Origin: Stenotrophomonas maltophilia
Lineage (GTDB): Bacteria; Pseudomonadota; Gammaproteobacteria; Xanthomonadales; Xanthomonadaceae
DNA length: 64,000 nucleotides
Reading direction: 5' to 3'
NCBI GenBank assembly: GCA_002364755.1
Contig: DEZI01000025.1
Span: 24,144 to 88,143, forward strand
Shown here one piece after another: positions 37,975 through 46,634 of the stretch. Positions within the stretch are counted from its first letter, which is position 1. Every line of letters begins with the position of its first letter. A model generated the notes under the pieces. It was not told the DNA's origin and ran no database searches. It worked only from the letters and a program-made list of their open reading frames with translations. Both the position numbers and the translations under genes were made by a program.

Positions 37975-38004
37975 GTGTCCGGAACCTTAGTTAATTGAAT
38001 TCTG

Positions 38005-38385
38005 TCAACGCCTGGCCAGAGCCAGGACCTGGAACATCAAACCGACGGCGATACCGGCCAACAGCGCCAATGCAGGCAGCTTGAAGACCAGGAAACCCGC
38101 CAGCAGGACGCCGAAAACGACTGCCCACTTCGCAACGACCGCAATGATCAGGCGCGCCATCGCCGAACCTGCTGCAACTGCGCCCCCGCTCAGCGCCATC
38201 CGTGCCGCCACCCAGCCCCCCGCCGAGACCGCCACGCCAGACAGCAGCGCACCCAGTGCGGCCTTCTGCCCCGCCAGGAGCAGGAATGCCAAGGCCAGGA
38301 CAGCCACTGCGACCAGCGGATAGACCGCGGCGCGCAGCATCAGTCGCCGACCCGCTTCAACGGAGTTCAGCACAGGATGTCCCAC
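38005..38385 (-). CDS. atpI: ATP synthase subunit I
   Basis: 126-aa membrane protein with four hydrophobic helices (YPLVAVAVLALAFLLLAG, ALLSGVAVSAGGWVAARMAL, a third at about 75-97 and ALALLAGIAVGLMFQVLALA). It is the first gene of the operon, where atpI usually sits. AtpI assists c-ring assembly and magnesium supply in some bacteria. Sequence conservation of the family is low, so the call rests on topology and position. Confidence 0.88.
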   Translation of the reverse strand: MGHPVLNSVEAGRRLMLRAAVYPLVAVAVLALAFLLLAGQKAALGALLSGVAVSAGGWVAARMALSGGAVAAGSAMARLIIAVVAKWAVVFGVLLAGFLVFKLPALALLAGIAVGLMFQVLALARR

Positions 38386-38442
38386 ATGGTTCTTGTGAAG
38401 GGCGGAGGCTGTTACAGCGTGTGTGCCTCATCGAGCCGCCAA

Positions 38443-38472
38443 AGTATAGCAATGGGACAATTTGTGAGACAA
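38443..38472 (-). promoter_or_regulatory. Sigma-70-type promoter of the atp operon
   Basis: On the minus strand: TTGTCT, 18 bases, TATACT, about 60 bp upstream of atpI. A local AT-rich dip in a GC-rich region supports it. Confidence 0.6.
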
Positions 38473-38679
38473 CCGCTGCCTGTTCATCCACGACGCCGCA
38501 AGTTGCCGTATCGGCAGGAATTTTACCGCCCACAGGGGGGACAGTATCGTCCGCGCCTTGTTGCGATGCAGCGCATTCAACTTTTGTCGCAGGCCACGGA
38601 ACTTTGCCGCGCGCGTCCTGTCCTACCTTTCGACCTGCCTGCAGCAACCTCGTCGACGCTTCGCCCCGCAGGTCCCAGG

Positions 38680-38715
38680 ATGGCCCCGTAGTCCTCTGCG
38701 GGGCCATCTTCTTTG
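38680..38715 (+). terminator. Terminator-like hairpin
   Basis: ATGGCCCCG (38680-38688) and CGGGGCCAT (38699-38707) form a nine-base stem with a ten-base loop, followed by CTTCTTTG. No gene ends just upstream on the plus strand, so it could end a small RNA. Confidence 0.4.
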
Positions 38716-38833
38716 CAGCGTCATAACGGCGCTGAACCGTCTACGCGGCGTGGACCATACGTTCACGTAGGGTGGACGCTCACGTCCGGCACAGTGGCCT
38801 TCATTCCGAATTAACCACTGCAAGGACTCTGCG

Positions 38834-39652
38834 ATGCGCCCCGTACCCACCCTGCTCGCCCTCTCGCTGCTCGCCGCCGGCGCCTCGTTCGCCAATGCCG
38901 CCCATGCTGCCGAGGGCGATCCGCGCTTCACGCTGCGCGTGGGTGCCATGAACATCGAGAACGACAACACCATCCGCGGCAACACCACCGTCGCCGGCCA
39001 GGACGTCAATGTCAGCGAAGACTTCAAGATGGGCGGCAAGGAGTGGGAGCCGCGCATTGACGGCGTGTTCCGCTTCAGCGACCGCCAGCGCCTGATCTTT
39101 GACTACTTCAAGTGGGACAAGGACCGCCGCGAAACCCTGGACGACGGCATTGCCTTCGGCCAGATCAACGTGCCGGAAGGCAGCTTCGTCAAGGCCGAAC
39201 TGAAGTACCAGGTCGCCAGCCTGGTGTACGACTACTCGGTGGTGGACACCGACAAGTTCGACATGGGCCTGCAGCTGGGTGCCGAGTGGGCAAAGGTGAG
39301 CGCCAAGGGCTTTGCCGACCTGGGCAACGTCTACAACGGTCGTTTCCTGGACGAGAGCGAGAGCGGCGTGGCCCCGGTGGTTGGCGCGCGCCTGAGCTTC
39401 ACCCCGGCCGACCGCTGGCTGATCAACATCCAGGGCCAGTACCTCAACACCAAGTGGGGCAGCTTCGACGACTACGACGGCGACCTGAGCCGCGCCAACG
39501 CCATCGTCGAATACCGCTTCACCGAGACCTTCGGCGTGTTCGCCGGCTATGACTGGTTCAAGCTGGACGTGGACCAGAAGGGCAGCGACGGCGTGATCGG
39601 CCTGAAGCAGGAATTCAAGGGCCCGGTGGCCGGCATCAGCATGACCTTCTGA
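38834..39652 (+). CDS. Outer-membrane beta-barrel protein
   Basis: 272-aa exported protein. A signal peptide (LLALSLLAAGASFANAAHA) is followed by alternating amphipathic strands and a terminal Phe (GPVAGISMTF), the hallmark of BAM-inserted barrels. The eight- to ten-strand size and the RIDGVFRFSDRQRLIFDYFKW segment are porin/OmpA-like, but no named family could be assigned. The large polar loops suggest a surface role. A rho-independent terminator follows at once, so it is monocistronic. Confidence 0.8.
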   Translation: MRPVPTLLALSLLAAGASFANAAHAAEGDPRFTLRVGAMNIENDNTIRGNTTVAGQDVNVSEDFKMGGKEWEPRIDGVFRFSDRQRLIFDYFKWDKDRRETLDDGIAFGQINVPEGSFVKAELKYQVASLVYDYSVVDTDKFDMGLQLGAEWAKVSAKGFADLGNVYNGRFLDESESGVAPVVGARLSFTPADRWLINIQGQYLNTKWGSFDDYDGDLSRANAIVEYRFTETFGVFAGYDWFKLDVDQKGSDGVIGLKQEFKGPVAGISMTF

Positions 39653-39676
39653 TCGAGCATTACCCGATCTCTCCAG

Positions 39677-39709
39677 CGCGGCGCCCGGGCAACCGGCGCC
39701 GCGTTTTTT
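39677..39709 (+). terminator. Rho-independent terminator
   Basis: CGCGGCGCC (39677-39685) pairs with GGCGCCGCG (39695-39703), followed by TTTTTT. It serves the outer-membrane gene. Confidence 0.9.
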
Positions 39710-39733
39710 CATGGGCCCTCACCGTCCGGCCAA

Positions 39734-39760
39734 CAAAAAACCCGGCTTTCGCCGGGTTCT
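39734..39760 (-). terminator. Rho-independent terminator of aceF-lpd
   Basis: On the minus strand: AACCCGGC, loop GAAA, GCCGGGTTTTTT, 23 bp past the lpd stop. Confidence 0.92.
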
Positions 39761-39782
39761 TCGTGTGCAACGCGCAGGCGCG

Positions 39783-41591
39783 TTATTTCTTCTTCGGCAT
39801 GTACAGATCGGTGATCGTGCCGTCGTAGATTTCCGAGGCCATCGCCACCGATTCGCTCAGCGTCGGGTGCGCATGGATGGTGTGGCCGATGTCCTCGGCT
39901 TCAGCACCCATCTCGATGGCCAGACCGATCTCGGCCAGCAGGTCACCGGCGTGCACGCCGACGATGGCACCACCGATGATGCGGTGGGTCTCCTCGTCGA
40001 AGATCAGCTTGGTGAAGCCCTCGGTACGACCGATGCCGATCGCGCGACCGCTGGCGGCCCACGGGAACTTGGCCACGCCGACCTTCAGGCCCTTGGCCTT
40101 GGCTTCGGTTTCGGTCACGCCAACCCAGGCGATTTCCGGGTTGGTGTAGGCCACCGACGGAATCACGCGGGCGACCCATTCCTTCTTGTGGCCGGCAGCC
40201 ACTTCAGCAGCCAGCTTGCCTTCGTGCGTGGCCTTGTGGGCGAGCATCGGGTTACCGACAATGTCGCCGATGGCGAAGATGTGCGGCACGTTGGTGCGCA
40301 TCTGGCGGTCGACCGGAATGAAGCCGCGGTCGGTGACCTGCACGCCCGCCTTCTCGGCATCGATCTTTTTGCCGTTGGGCGAGCGGCCCACGGCCACCAG
40401 CACGCGGTCGAAGGTGCCCTGCGCCAGGGCAGGCGTCTGGCCCTCCTCGGCAGCTTCGAAGGTTACGGTGATGCCCCTGGCATCGGCGGTGACGCCCGAG
40501 GCCTTGGTCTTCAGGTGGACTTCGATGCCCTGCTTCTTCAGGCGGTCAGCCAGCGGCTTGACCAGGTCCTTGTCGGCGCCCGGCATCAGCTGATCCATGA
40601 ACTCGACCACGGTGACCCTGCTGCCCAGCGCGGCATACACCGTGGCCATTTCCAGGCCGATGATGCCGCCGCCGACGACCAGCAGCGAGCCCGGCACTTC
40701 GGCCAGCTCCAGCGCGTCGGTGGAATCCATCACGCGCTTGTCGTCCCACGGGAAGTTCGGCAGCTTCACGGCCTGCGAACCGGCGGCGATGATGCACTTC
40801 TGGAAGCGCAGCAGCTGGGTGCTGCCGTCAGCCGCAATGATTTCAAGTTCGTTGGCCGAAACAAACCTGCCGACGCCCTGCACGCTGCGGACCTTGCGCT
40901 GCCTGGCCATGCCGGCCAGGCCCTTGGTCAGCTGGCTGACGACCTTTTCCTTGTACTGGCGCAGCTTGTCCAGGGTGATGGTCGGCTTGCCGAATTCGAC
41001 GCCGAAATCACCGGCATGGGCCACTTCGTCGATGACCGCTGCGGCGTGCAGCAGGGCCTTGGACGGGATGCAGCCCACGTTGAGGCAGACGCCGCCGAGG
41101 CTGGCGTAGCGCTCCACCAGCACGGTGTCCAGGCCGACGTCGGCGGCGCGGAAGGCGGCTGTGTAGCCGCCCGGGCCCGAGCCCAGCACGACCATCTCGC
41201 ATTCGATATCAGCCGGCTTGCCGCTGGACAGCGCCGGCTTCAGTGCCGCCGGCTCGGCCGGGGCGCGGTGCGACGGGGTCACCGGCGGCTTGCTGGCCGG
41301 GGCGGCTGCCGCCGGGGCCGGCGCAGCGGCCTTGGCCGGGGCTTCGGCGGCACCTTCAGCGTCCAGTACCACGACCACGGCGCCTTCGGAAAGAGTGTCA
41401 CCCAGCTTGACCTTGATTTCCTTGACCACGCCGGCGGCCGAGGACGGCACTTCCAGGGTGGCCTTGTCCGACTCCAGGGTCACCAGGCCCTGGTCCTTCT
41501 TCACGGTGTCGCCGACGGCGACCAACACTTCGATCACCGGCACATCGCTGTAATCGCCGATGTCGGGAACCTTGACTTCAATCGTGGCCAT
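39783..41591 (-). CDS. lpd: Dihydrolipoyl dehydrogenase with N-terminal lipoyl domain (E3)
   Basis: 602-aa E3 of pyruvate dehydrogenase, reoxidising dihydrolipoamide with FAD and NAD+. It carries an extra N-terminal lipoyl domain (lysine 43 in LESDKATLEVP) and an Ala/Pro-rich linker. The flavoprotein follows: FAD-binding GSGPGGYTAAFRAAD, redox cysteines 169 and 174 in GGVCLNVGCIPSK, and a C-terminal interface with HAHPTLSES. GAGGAA lies upstream of ATG 41591. It lies 106 bp downstream of aceF. Lipoyl-fused E3 is known from Neisseria and xanthomonads. Confidence 0.97.
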   Translation of the reverse strand: MATIEVKVPDIGDYSDVPVIEVLVAVGDTVKKDQGLVTLESDKATLEVPSSAAGVVKEIKVKLGDTLSEGAVVVVLDAEGAAEAPAKAAAPAPAAAAPASKPPVTPSHRAPAEPAALKPALSSGKPADIECEMVVLGSGPGGYTAAFRAADVGLDTVLVERYASLGGVCLNVGCIPSKALLHAAAVIDEVAHAGDFGVEFGKPTITLDKLRQYKEKVVSQLTKGLAGMARQRKVRSVQGVGRFVSANELEIIAADGSTQLLRFQKCIIAAGSQAVKLPNFPWDDKRVMDSTDALELAEVPGSLLVVGGGIIGLEMATVYAALGSRVTVVEFMDQLMPGADKDLVKPLADRLKKQGIEVHLKTKASGVTADARGITVTFEAAEEGQTPALAQGTFDRVLVAVGRSPNGKKIDAEKAGVQVTDRGFIPVDRQMRTNVPHIFAIGDIVGNPMLAHKATHEGKLAAEVAAGHKKEWVARVIPSVAYTNPEIAWVGVTETEAKAKGLKVGVAKFPWAASGRAIGIGRTEGFTKLIFDEETHRIIGGAIVGVHAGDLLAEIGLAIEMGAEAEDIGHTIHAHPTLSESVAMASEIYDGTITDLYMPKKK

Positions 41592-41697
41592 GGTGGTTTT
41601 CCTCGTGCCCGGCCGGCGTGGCCGGCGGGCTGTCACTGCATCTGTTCACGCGGCCGCGCCAGGGGCAGCGGCCGCACGGTGGGGGCGAAGCGGTGCC

Positions 41698-43425
41698 TTA
41701 CAGCAGCACGCGGCGCATGTCGGCCAGTACCTGCGACAGGTACGTGGTGAAGCGTGCGGCCAGGGCGCCATCGATGACGCGGTGGTCGTAGCTCAGCGAC
41801 AGCGGCAGCATCAGCTTCGGCGCGAACTCCTTGCCGTTCCAGACCGGCTGGATGGCCGACTTGGAGACGCCGAGGATGGCCACTTCCGGTGCGTTGACGA
41901 TCGGGGTGAACGCGGTGCCACCGATGCCGCCCAGCGAGCTGATCGAGAAGCAGCCGCCGCTCATGTCGGCCGGGCCCAGCTTGCCGTCGCGGGCCTTCTT
42001 GGCCAGCTCGGTGGTTTCCTGCGCGATCTGCACCACGCCCTTCTTGTCCACGTCGCGGATGACCGGCACGACCAGGCCGTTCGGCGTATCGGCGGCAAAG
42101 CCGATGTGGAAGTACTTCTTCAGGGTCAGGTTTTCACCGCTGGCATCGAGCGAGGCGTTGAATTCCGGGAACTTCTTCAGCGCCGCGGCGCTGGCCTTGA
42201 TCAGGAAGGCGAGCATGGTCAGCTTGATGCCGGCCCCGCTCCCATTAGGTGCCGCGTTTTCCTTGTTCAGCGCCACGCGCAGGCCTTCCAGGTCGGTGAT
42301 GTCGGCCTGTTCGAACTGGGTGACGTGCGGGATCATCGCCCAGTTGCGGGCCAGGTTCGCGCCGGAAATCTTCTTGATGCGCGACAGCGGCTGCACTTCG
42401 GTATCGCCGAACTTGCTGAAGTCGACCTTCGGCCACGGCAGCAGGTTCAGGCCACCACCGGCAGCGACAGCGGCGCCGCCGGCAGCCGGCACGCCACTGC
42501 TGAGCGCGGCCTTGACGAACTTCTGCACGTCACCCTTGGTGATGCGGCCGCCCTTCTCGGTGCCGCTGATCTGCAGCAGGTCCACGCCCAGTTCGCGGGC
42601 GAACACGCGCACGGCCGGGGTGGCGTACGGCACCTTGGCCGGCAGCACGCCATCGGCGTTGAACTGCACCGGCGGGCTGGCCGGGGTACCGGCCGAGGCG
42701 ATCTCGCGCGCGGCCAGCTTGTCCGGCTGGGCCGGAACGGCGACCGGCTCGACCTTGGTGGCGGTCTCGGCAGCGGCCGGGGCGGCGGCAGCGGCGGCCT
42801 TGGTCGGGGCCGGCGCGGCAGCGCCTTCGGCCTCGATGATGGCGACCACGGCACCCTGCGACAGGGTGTCGCCGACCTTGACCTTCAGTTCCTTGACCAC
42901 GCCGGCAACCGAGGACGGCACTTCCATGGTGGCCTTGTCGCTTTCCAGCGTGACCAGGCCCTGATCCTTCTTGACCGTATCGCCGACGGCGACCAGTACT
43001 TCGATGACCGGGATGTCAGTGTAATCACCGATGTCCGGCACCAGGGCTTCAACGGCACCGCCGCTGGCAGCCGCAGCGGCCGGGGCAGCAGCCGCCGGGG
43101 CCGGGGCGCTCTGGGTCGCGGCGGCCGGGGCAGCGGCCTTGGCCGGGGCCGGGGCAGCAGCGGCCGGCGTGGCAGCCTCGCCTTCAGCCACTTCGATCAG
43201 GGCCACGACCTTGCCCTCGGAGAGGTTGTCGCCGACCTTGACCTTGATTTCCTTGACCACACCGGCCACCGAGGACGGCACTTCCATCGTGGCCTTGTCG
43301 CTTTCCAGCGTCACCAGGCCCTGGTCCTTCTTGACCGTGTCGCCGACGGCGACAAGCACCTCGATTACCGGGATATCGCTGTAGTCACCGATATCGGGGA
43401 CAAGTGCTTCCTTGATTTCGGCCAT
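41698..43425 (-). CDS. aceF: Pyruvate dehydrogenase E2, dihydrolipoyl acetyltransferase
   Basis: 575-aa E2. Two lipoyl domains (lysine 44 in the first, the second starting near 123) are joined by Ala/Pro linkers. A peripheral-subunit-binding domain (TPAVRVFARELGVDLLQI...GGRITKGDV) and a C-terminal acyltransferase follow, with catalytic His548 and Asp552 in DHRVIDG. It forms the 24-mer core that transfers acetyl to CoA. aceE is not adjacent: the next gene upstream is a DNA glycosylase, so E1 is encoded elsewhere. Confidence 0.97.
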   Translation of the reverse strand: MAEIKEALVPDIGDYSDIPVIEVLVAVGDTVKKDQGLVTLESDKATMEVPSSVAGVVKEIKVKVGDNLSEGKVVALIEVAEGEAATPAAAAPAPAKAAAPAAATQSAPAPAAAAPAAAAASGGAVEALVPDIGDYTDIPVIEVLVAVGDTVKKDQGLVTLESDKATMEVPSSVAGVVKELKVKVGDTLSQGAVVAIIEAEGAAAPAPTKAAAAAAPAAAETATKVEPVAVPAQPDKLAAREIASAGTPASPPVQFNADGVLPAKVPYATPAVRVFARELGVDLLQISGTEKGGRITKGDVQKFVKAALSSGVPAAGGAAVAAGGGLNLLPWPKVDFSKFGDTEVQPLSRIKKISGANLARNWAMIPHVTQFEQADITDLEGLRVALNKENAAPNGSGAGIKLTMLAFLIKASAAALKKFPEFNASLDASGENLTLKKYFHIGFAADTPNGLVVPVIRDVDKKGVVQIAQETTELAKKARDGKLGPADMSGGCFSISSLGGIGGTAFTPIVNAPEVAILGVSKSAIQPVWNGKEFAPKLMLPLSLSYDHRVIDGALAARFTTYLSQVLADMRRVLL

Positions 43426-43592
43426 GGGGATAACTCCGGCAATCTGGTGTAGGGAAACGTCTATTGTGCGGCCAGAGGGGGCCAGCGCCAACCGTTACAG
43501 GTGTTTTCAGTACGCACGTCGCCGGGACACGCTGTTGCCAAAGGCCTGCGGGTACTTCCAATGGGTAGCGTATTGTCCCGACGATGTCCGCT

Positions 43593-44108
43593 TCATGTCG
43601 CCAGCGCGTCAGCCAGCGGCTGCCAGGCCTGGCGCAGGCGCGGCAGGGACCACGCGGCATTGGCCGGGCTGGTGGACGGCAGCGCGAGCAGCGCCGGCGT
43701 TGCCGCCAGATCCGGCACAACCCAGCGCTGCAGTGCCTGCCAGGCCGCCCCGCCATTGCAGGCGACCAGGCGCAGCCGCGGCAGGTCGGCGATCAGTGCA
43801 GGCAACGCATTGGGGACTTCCGAGCCGCGCACGATGTCGGCATCCAGGCTGCCGCGGCGCTCGCACTGGCCGATCACATCCCACAGGCCGACCCCGGCAT
43901 CGGCCAGCGCGCGCAGCCGCGCCTCGTAGGCGAGCGCCGGATCGAACCCGCACAGATCACCGAGCAACGGCCAGAAACGGTTGCGCGGATGGGCGTAGTA
44001 CTGCTGTTCCTGCAGCGAGGCAACACCGGGCATCGAGCCCAGCACGAGCACGCGGCAATCGCGATCCACGCGCGCAGGCAGGCCGATGCACAACGCATCG
44101 CTGCTCAC
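43593..44108 (-). CDS. Hypoxanthine (deoxyinosine)-DNA glycosylase-like protein
   Basis: 171-aa member of the uracil-DNA-glycosylase superfamily. The active-site motif is VLGSMPGVASL with the following YYAHPRNRFWPLL, and the C-terminal motif is LPSTSPANA. This pattern matches the family annotated as DNA-deoxyinosine glycosylase (family 6), which removes hypoxanthine from deaminated adenine. Start: GTG 44108 with TTGGAG upstream; a TTG 15 codons earlier is an alternative. It is separated from aceF by 167 bp with no terminator seen. Confidence 0.82.
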   Translation of the reverse strand: MSSDALCIGLPARVDRDCRVLVLGSMPGVASLQEQQYYAHPRNRFWPLLGDLCGFDPALAYEARLRALADAGVGLWDVIGQCERRGSLDADIVRGSEVPNALPALIADLPRLRLVACNGGAAWQALQRWVVPDLAATPALLALPSTSPANAAWSLPRLRQAWQPLADALAT

Positions 44109-44296
44109 GTTTTCTCCAACTGCATGAACAGTCGCATATGCATGAAACCCCAATAAAACAACGTTTTCGCTCTGCCCGCTGAACAGTGGAAACCAAATTT
44201 TAACGCGCGTCGGATTCGATTCATGTTGAGGCGACTACGGTGACATCGCCCCGCAACCGGGGGCCCAAAAACAAGAAACAACAGGAGATTTCCCCC

Positions 44297-44926
44297 ATGC
44301 GCTCCATCCGTATTCTGAGCCTCGCCCTGCTGACCTCCGCTGCCTTCGCTCCTGCTGCCTTCGCGCAGGACAGCAGCTCCGCGGACACTGCCTCGGGCAA
44401 GCATTTTGCCGTGGTTGGTGGCGTCTCGCTGCTGCAGCCGAAGAACGACCCGATCGACGGCATCAAGAAGGTCGATGGTGGCCCGGCGCCGACCGTCAGC
44501 TTCAGCTACTACGTCAACGACAACTGGGCCGTTGAGCTGTGGGGCGCTGCCGACAAGTTCGACCATCGCGTCAAGGGTCCGGGCAATGCCCGCCTGGGCA
44601 GCGTCGAGCAGCAGCCGGTCGCGCTGAGCGGCCAGTACCACTTCGGCCAGGCTGACAACGTGTTCCGTCCGTTCGTGGGCGTCGGTTACTTCCAGTCGGC
44701 CTTCAGCAACGAGAACTTCGCCGGTGGCGATGACATCCGCCTGAAGGACGCCAAGGGTGCCATCGGCACCGTGGGTGTGGACATGAACATCAACTCCACC
44801 TGGTTTGCCCGCGCCGATGCCCGCTACATGCACTCGCGCCCGGACCTGAAGGTGGCCGGCCAGAAGGTGGGTGAAGCCAAGCTTGACCCGTGGACCGTGG
44901 GCTTCGGCATCGGTGCGCGCTTCTAA
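44297..44926 (+). CDS. ompW: OmpW-family outer-membrane protein
   Basis: 209-aa eight-stranded barrel. A signal peptide (LALLTSAAFAPAAFA) is followed by OmpW hallmarks: FAVVGGVSLLQPKN, PTVSFSYYVNDNWAVEL, FRPFVGVGY and a terminal GIGARF. OmpW proteins form a narrow hydrophobic channel for small molecules and respond to stress and iron or oxygen status. A strong AGGAGA lies upstream of ATG 44297, and a terminator follows directly. Confidence 0.93.
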   Translation: MRSIRILSLALLTSAAFAPAAFAQDSSSADTASGKHFAVVGGVSLLQPKNDPIDGIKKVDGGPAPTVSFSYYVNDNWAVELWGAADKFDHRVKGPGNARLGSVEQQPVALSGQYHFGQADNVFRPFVGVGYFQSAFSNENFAGGDDIRLKDAKGAIGTVGVDMNINSTWFARADARYMHSRPDLKVAGQKVGEAKLDPWTVGFGIGARF

Positions 44927-44951
44927 GCGGCTCCCTGCTCCACGGTGTTGA

Positions 44952-44984
44952 AACAACGGGCCCTGCGGGGCCCGTTGTTGTTTT
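44952..44984 (+). terminator. Rho-independent terminator of ompW
   Basis: AACAACGGGCCC, loop TGCG, GGGCCCGTTGTTGTTTT. A SMAG unit begins at the T-tract. Confidence 0.92.
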
Positions 44985-45041
44985 GTAGAGTCCAGCCATG
45001 CTCGACTGTTTTTCGGGGTAGTCGAGCAGGCTCGACCCTAC
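44985..45041. repeat. SMAG palindrome dimer (GTCGAGC type)
   Basis: GTAGAGTCCAGCCATGCTCGACT at 44985-45007 and the inverted GTAGTCGAGCAGGCTCGACCCTAC at 45018-45041, upstream of glpK and within its likely promoter interval. Confidence 0.8.
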
Positions 45042-45067
45042 CCATTCATCGCCACCGGAGACGCCCC

Positions 45068-46567
45068 ATGACGCCCCGCTACGTGCTGGCCATAGACCAG
45101 GGCACCACCAGTTCGCGCGCGATCCTGTTCGACCGCGCCGGCAACATCGTCGGCAGCGCGCAGCGTGAGTTCAGCCAGCTGTTCCCGCAGCCGGGCTGGG
45201 TGGAACACGATCCGCGCGAGATCCTCACCAGCGTCTACTCGACCATGACCGAGCTGCTCAGCCGCGAGCAGATCGACCCACGGCACATCGTCGCACTGGG
45301 CATCACCAACCAGCGGGAGACCACCGTGGTCTGGGACCGCGCCACCGGCCAGCCGATCCACAACGCCATCGTCTGGCAGTCACGGCAAAGTCACGCGATC
45401 TGCGAGCGCCTGCGCTCCGATGGCCACGAAGCATTGATCCGCGAGCGCACCGGCCTGCTGATCGATGCGTATTTCTCGGCCACCAAGGTGCGCTGGATCC
45501 TCGACCACGTGGAGGGGGCGCAGCAGCGCGCCGAGCGCGGCGAACTGCTGTTCGGCACCATCGACAGCTGGCTGGTCTGGAACCTCAGCGGTGGCCAGGC
45601 GCACGTCACCGATTACAGCAACGCCGCGCGCACCCTGCTGTTCAACATCCACACCCTGCAATGGGACGAGGACCTGCTGGCACTGCTGGACATCCCGCGC
45701 GCGATGCTGCCCAGCGTGCGCGATTCCAGCGCGGTGTACGCGCATACGCGGCCGCAGTTCTTCTTCGACCATCCGATCCCGATCGCAGGCATCGCCGGTG
45801 ACCAGCAGGCGGCGCTGTTCGGCCAGGCCTGTTTCCAGCCGGGCATGGTCAAGAATACCTATGGCACCGGCTGCTTCATGCTGATGCACACCGGCGCCCA
45901 GGCGGTGCATTCGCGCAACGGCCTGCTGACCACCATCGCCTGGGGCATCGGCGGCAAAGTGGAATATGCGCTGGAAGGCTCGATCTTCATCGCCGGCTCG
46001 GTGGTGCAGTGGCTGCGCGACGAGCTGCACCTGATCGACCGCGCCAGCGACAGCCAGGCGCTGGCAGCGAAGGTCGATGACAGCGGCGGGGCCTACCTGG
46101 TGCCGGCCTTCGTCGGCCTCGGCGCACCCTACTGGCGCAGCGACGTGCGCGGGGCGATGTTCGGTCTGACCCGTGGCACCAGCAAGGCGCACTTCGTGCG
46201 TGCGGCGTTGGAGGCGATGGCCTACCAGACCCGTGACGTGCTCGATGCGATGCAGTCGGATGCGGGCATCGCCCTGAGCGAACTGCGCGCCGACGGCGGT
46301 GCGATCGGCAACGACTTCCTGGCCGGGTTCCAGGCCGACATCCTCGGCGTGCCGCTGCTGCGGCCACGGCTGACCGAAACCACCGCGCTGGGTGCGGCCT
46401 ACCTGGCCGGGCTGGCGGTGGGGTTCTGGGAAAGCCGCGAACAGATTGCCGTGCAGTGGGGCCTGGACCGCCGCTTCGCGCCGCAGATGGACGCGGCGCG
46501 GCGGGAAAAGCTGTATGCCGGGTGGCAGCAGGCCGTGGCCGCCACCCTCGCCTTCCACGTGGATTGA
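45068..46567 (+). CDS. glpK: Glycerol kinase
   Basis: 499-aa FGGY-family kinase that phosphorylates glycerol to glycerol-3-phosphate with ATP. It opens VLAIDQGTTSSRAILFD (phosphate-binding loop). Further motifs are GWVEHDPREI, GIAGDQQAALFGQ and the FGGY signature region GLGAPYWRSDVRGAMFGLTRG. The normal length indicates an intact enzyme. GGAG lies upstream of ATG 45068. No glpF or glpD is adjacent. SMAG dimers sit on both sides. Confidence 0.97.
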   Translation: MTPRYVLAIDQGTTSSRAILFDRAGNIVGSAQREFSQLFPQPGWVEHDPREILTSVYSTMTELLSREQIDPRHIVALGITNQRETTVVWDRATGQPIHNAIVWQSRQSHAICERLRSDGHEALIRERTGLLIDAYFSATKVRWILDHVEGAQQRAERGELLFGTIDSWLVWNLSGGQAHVTDYSNAARTLLFNIHTLQWDEDLLALLDIPRAMLPSVRDSSAVYAHTRPQFFFDHPIPIAGIAGDQQAALFGQACFQPGMVKNTYGTGCFMLMHTGAQAVHSRNGLLTTIAWGIGGKVEYALEGSIFIAGSVVQWLRDELHLIDRASDSQALAAKVDDSGGAYLVPAFVGLGAPYWRSDVRGAMFGLTRGTSKAHFVRAALEAMAYQTRDVLDAMQSDAGIALSELRADGGAIGNDFLAGFQADILGVPLLRPRLTETTALGAAYLAGLAVGFWESREQIAVQWGLDRRFAPQMDAARREKLYAGWQQAVAATLAFHVD

Positions 46568-46572
46568 GGACG

Positions 46573-46627
46573 GTAGCGCCGGGCCATGCCCGGCGAACAC
46601 CCCACGCAGGGCATGGCCCGGCGCTAC
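46573..46627. repeat. SMAG palindrome dimer
   Basis: GTAGCGCCGGGCC...CCCGGCG at 46573-46595 and the inverted GGGCATGGCCCGGCGCTAC at 46609-46627, between convergent glpK and metQ. Confidence 0.85.
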
Positions 46628-46634
46628 CCCACCA

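Larger units (their letters stand above)
38386..38833. other. Spacer between divergent atpI and an outer-membrane gene, 448 bp
   Basis: It holds the atp promoter and a strong hairpin, listed separately. The rest shows no gene I can support. Confidence 0.6.

Noticed and set aside
41592..41697. Possible separate promoter and terminator between aceF and lpd
   Set aside because: No hairpin with T-run and no clear -35/-10; treated as one operon.
44105..44956. Minus-strand 283-codon frame opposite ompW
   Set aside because: Antisense shadow; ompW has signal peptide, strong ribosome-binding site and terminator.
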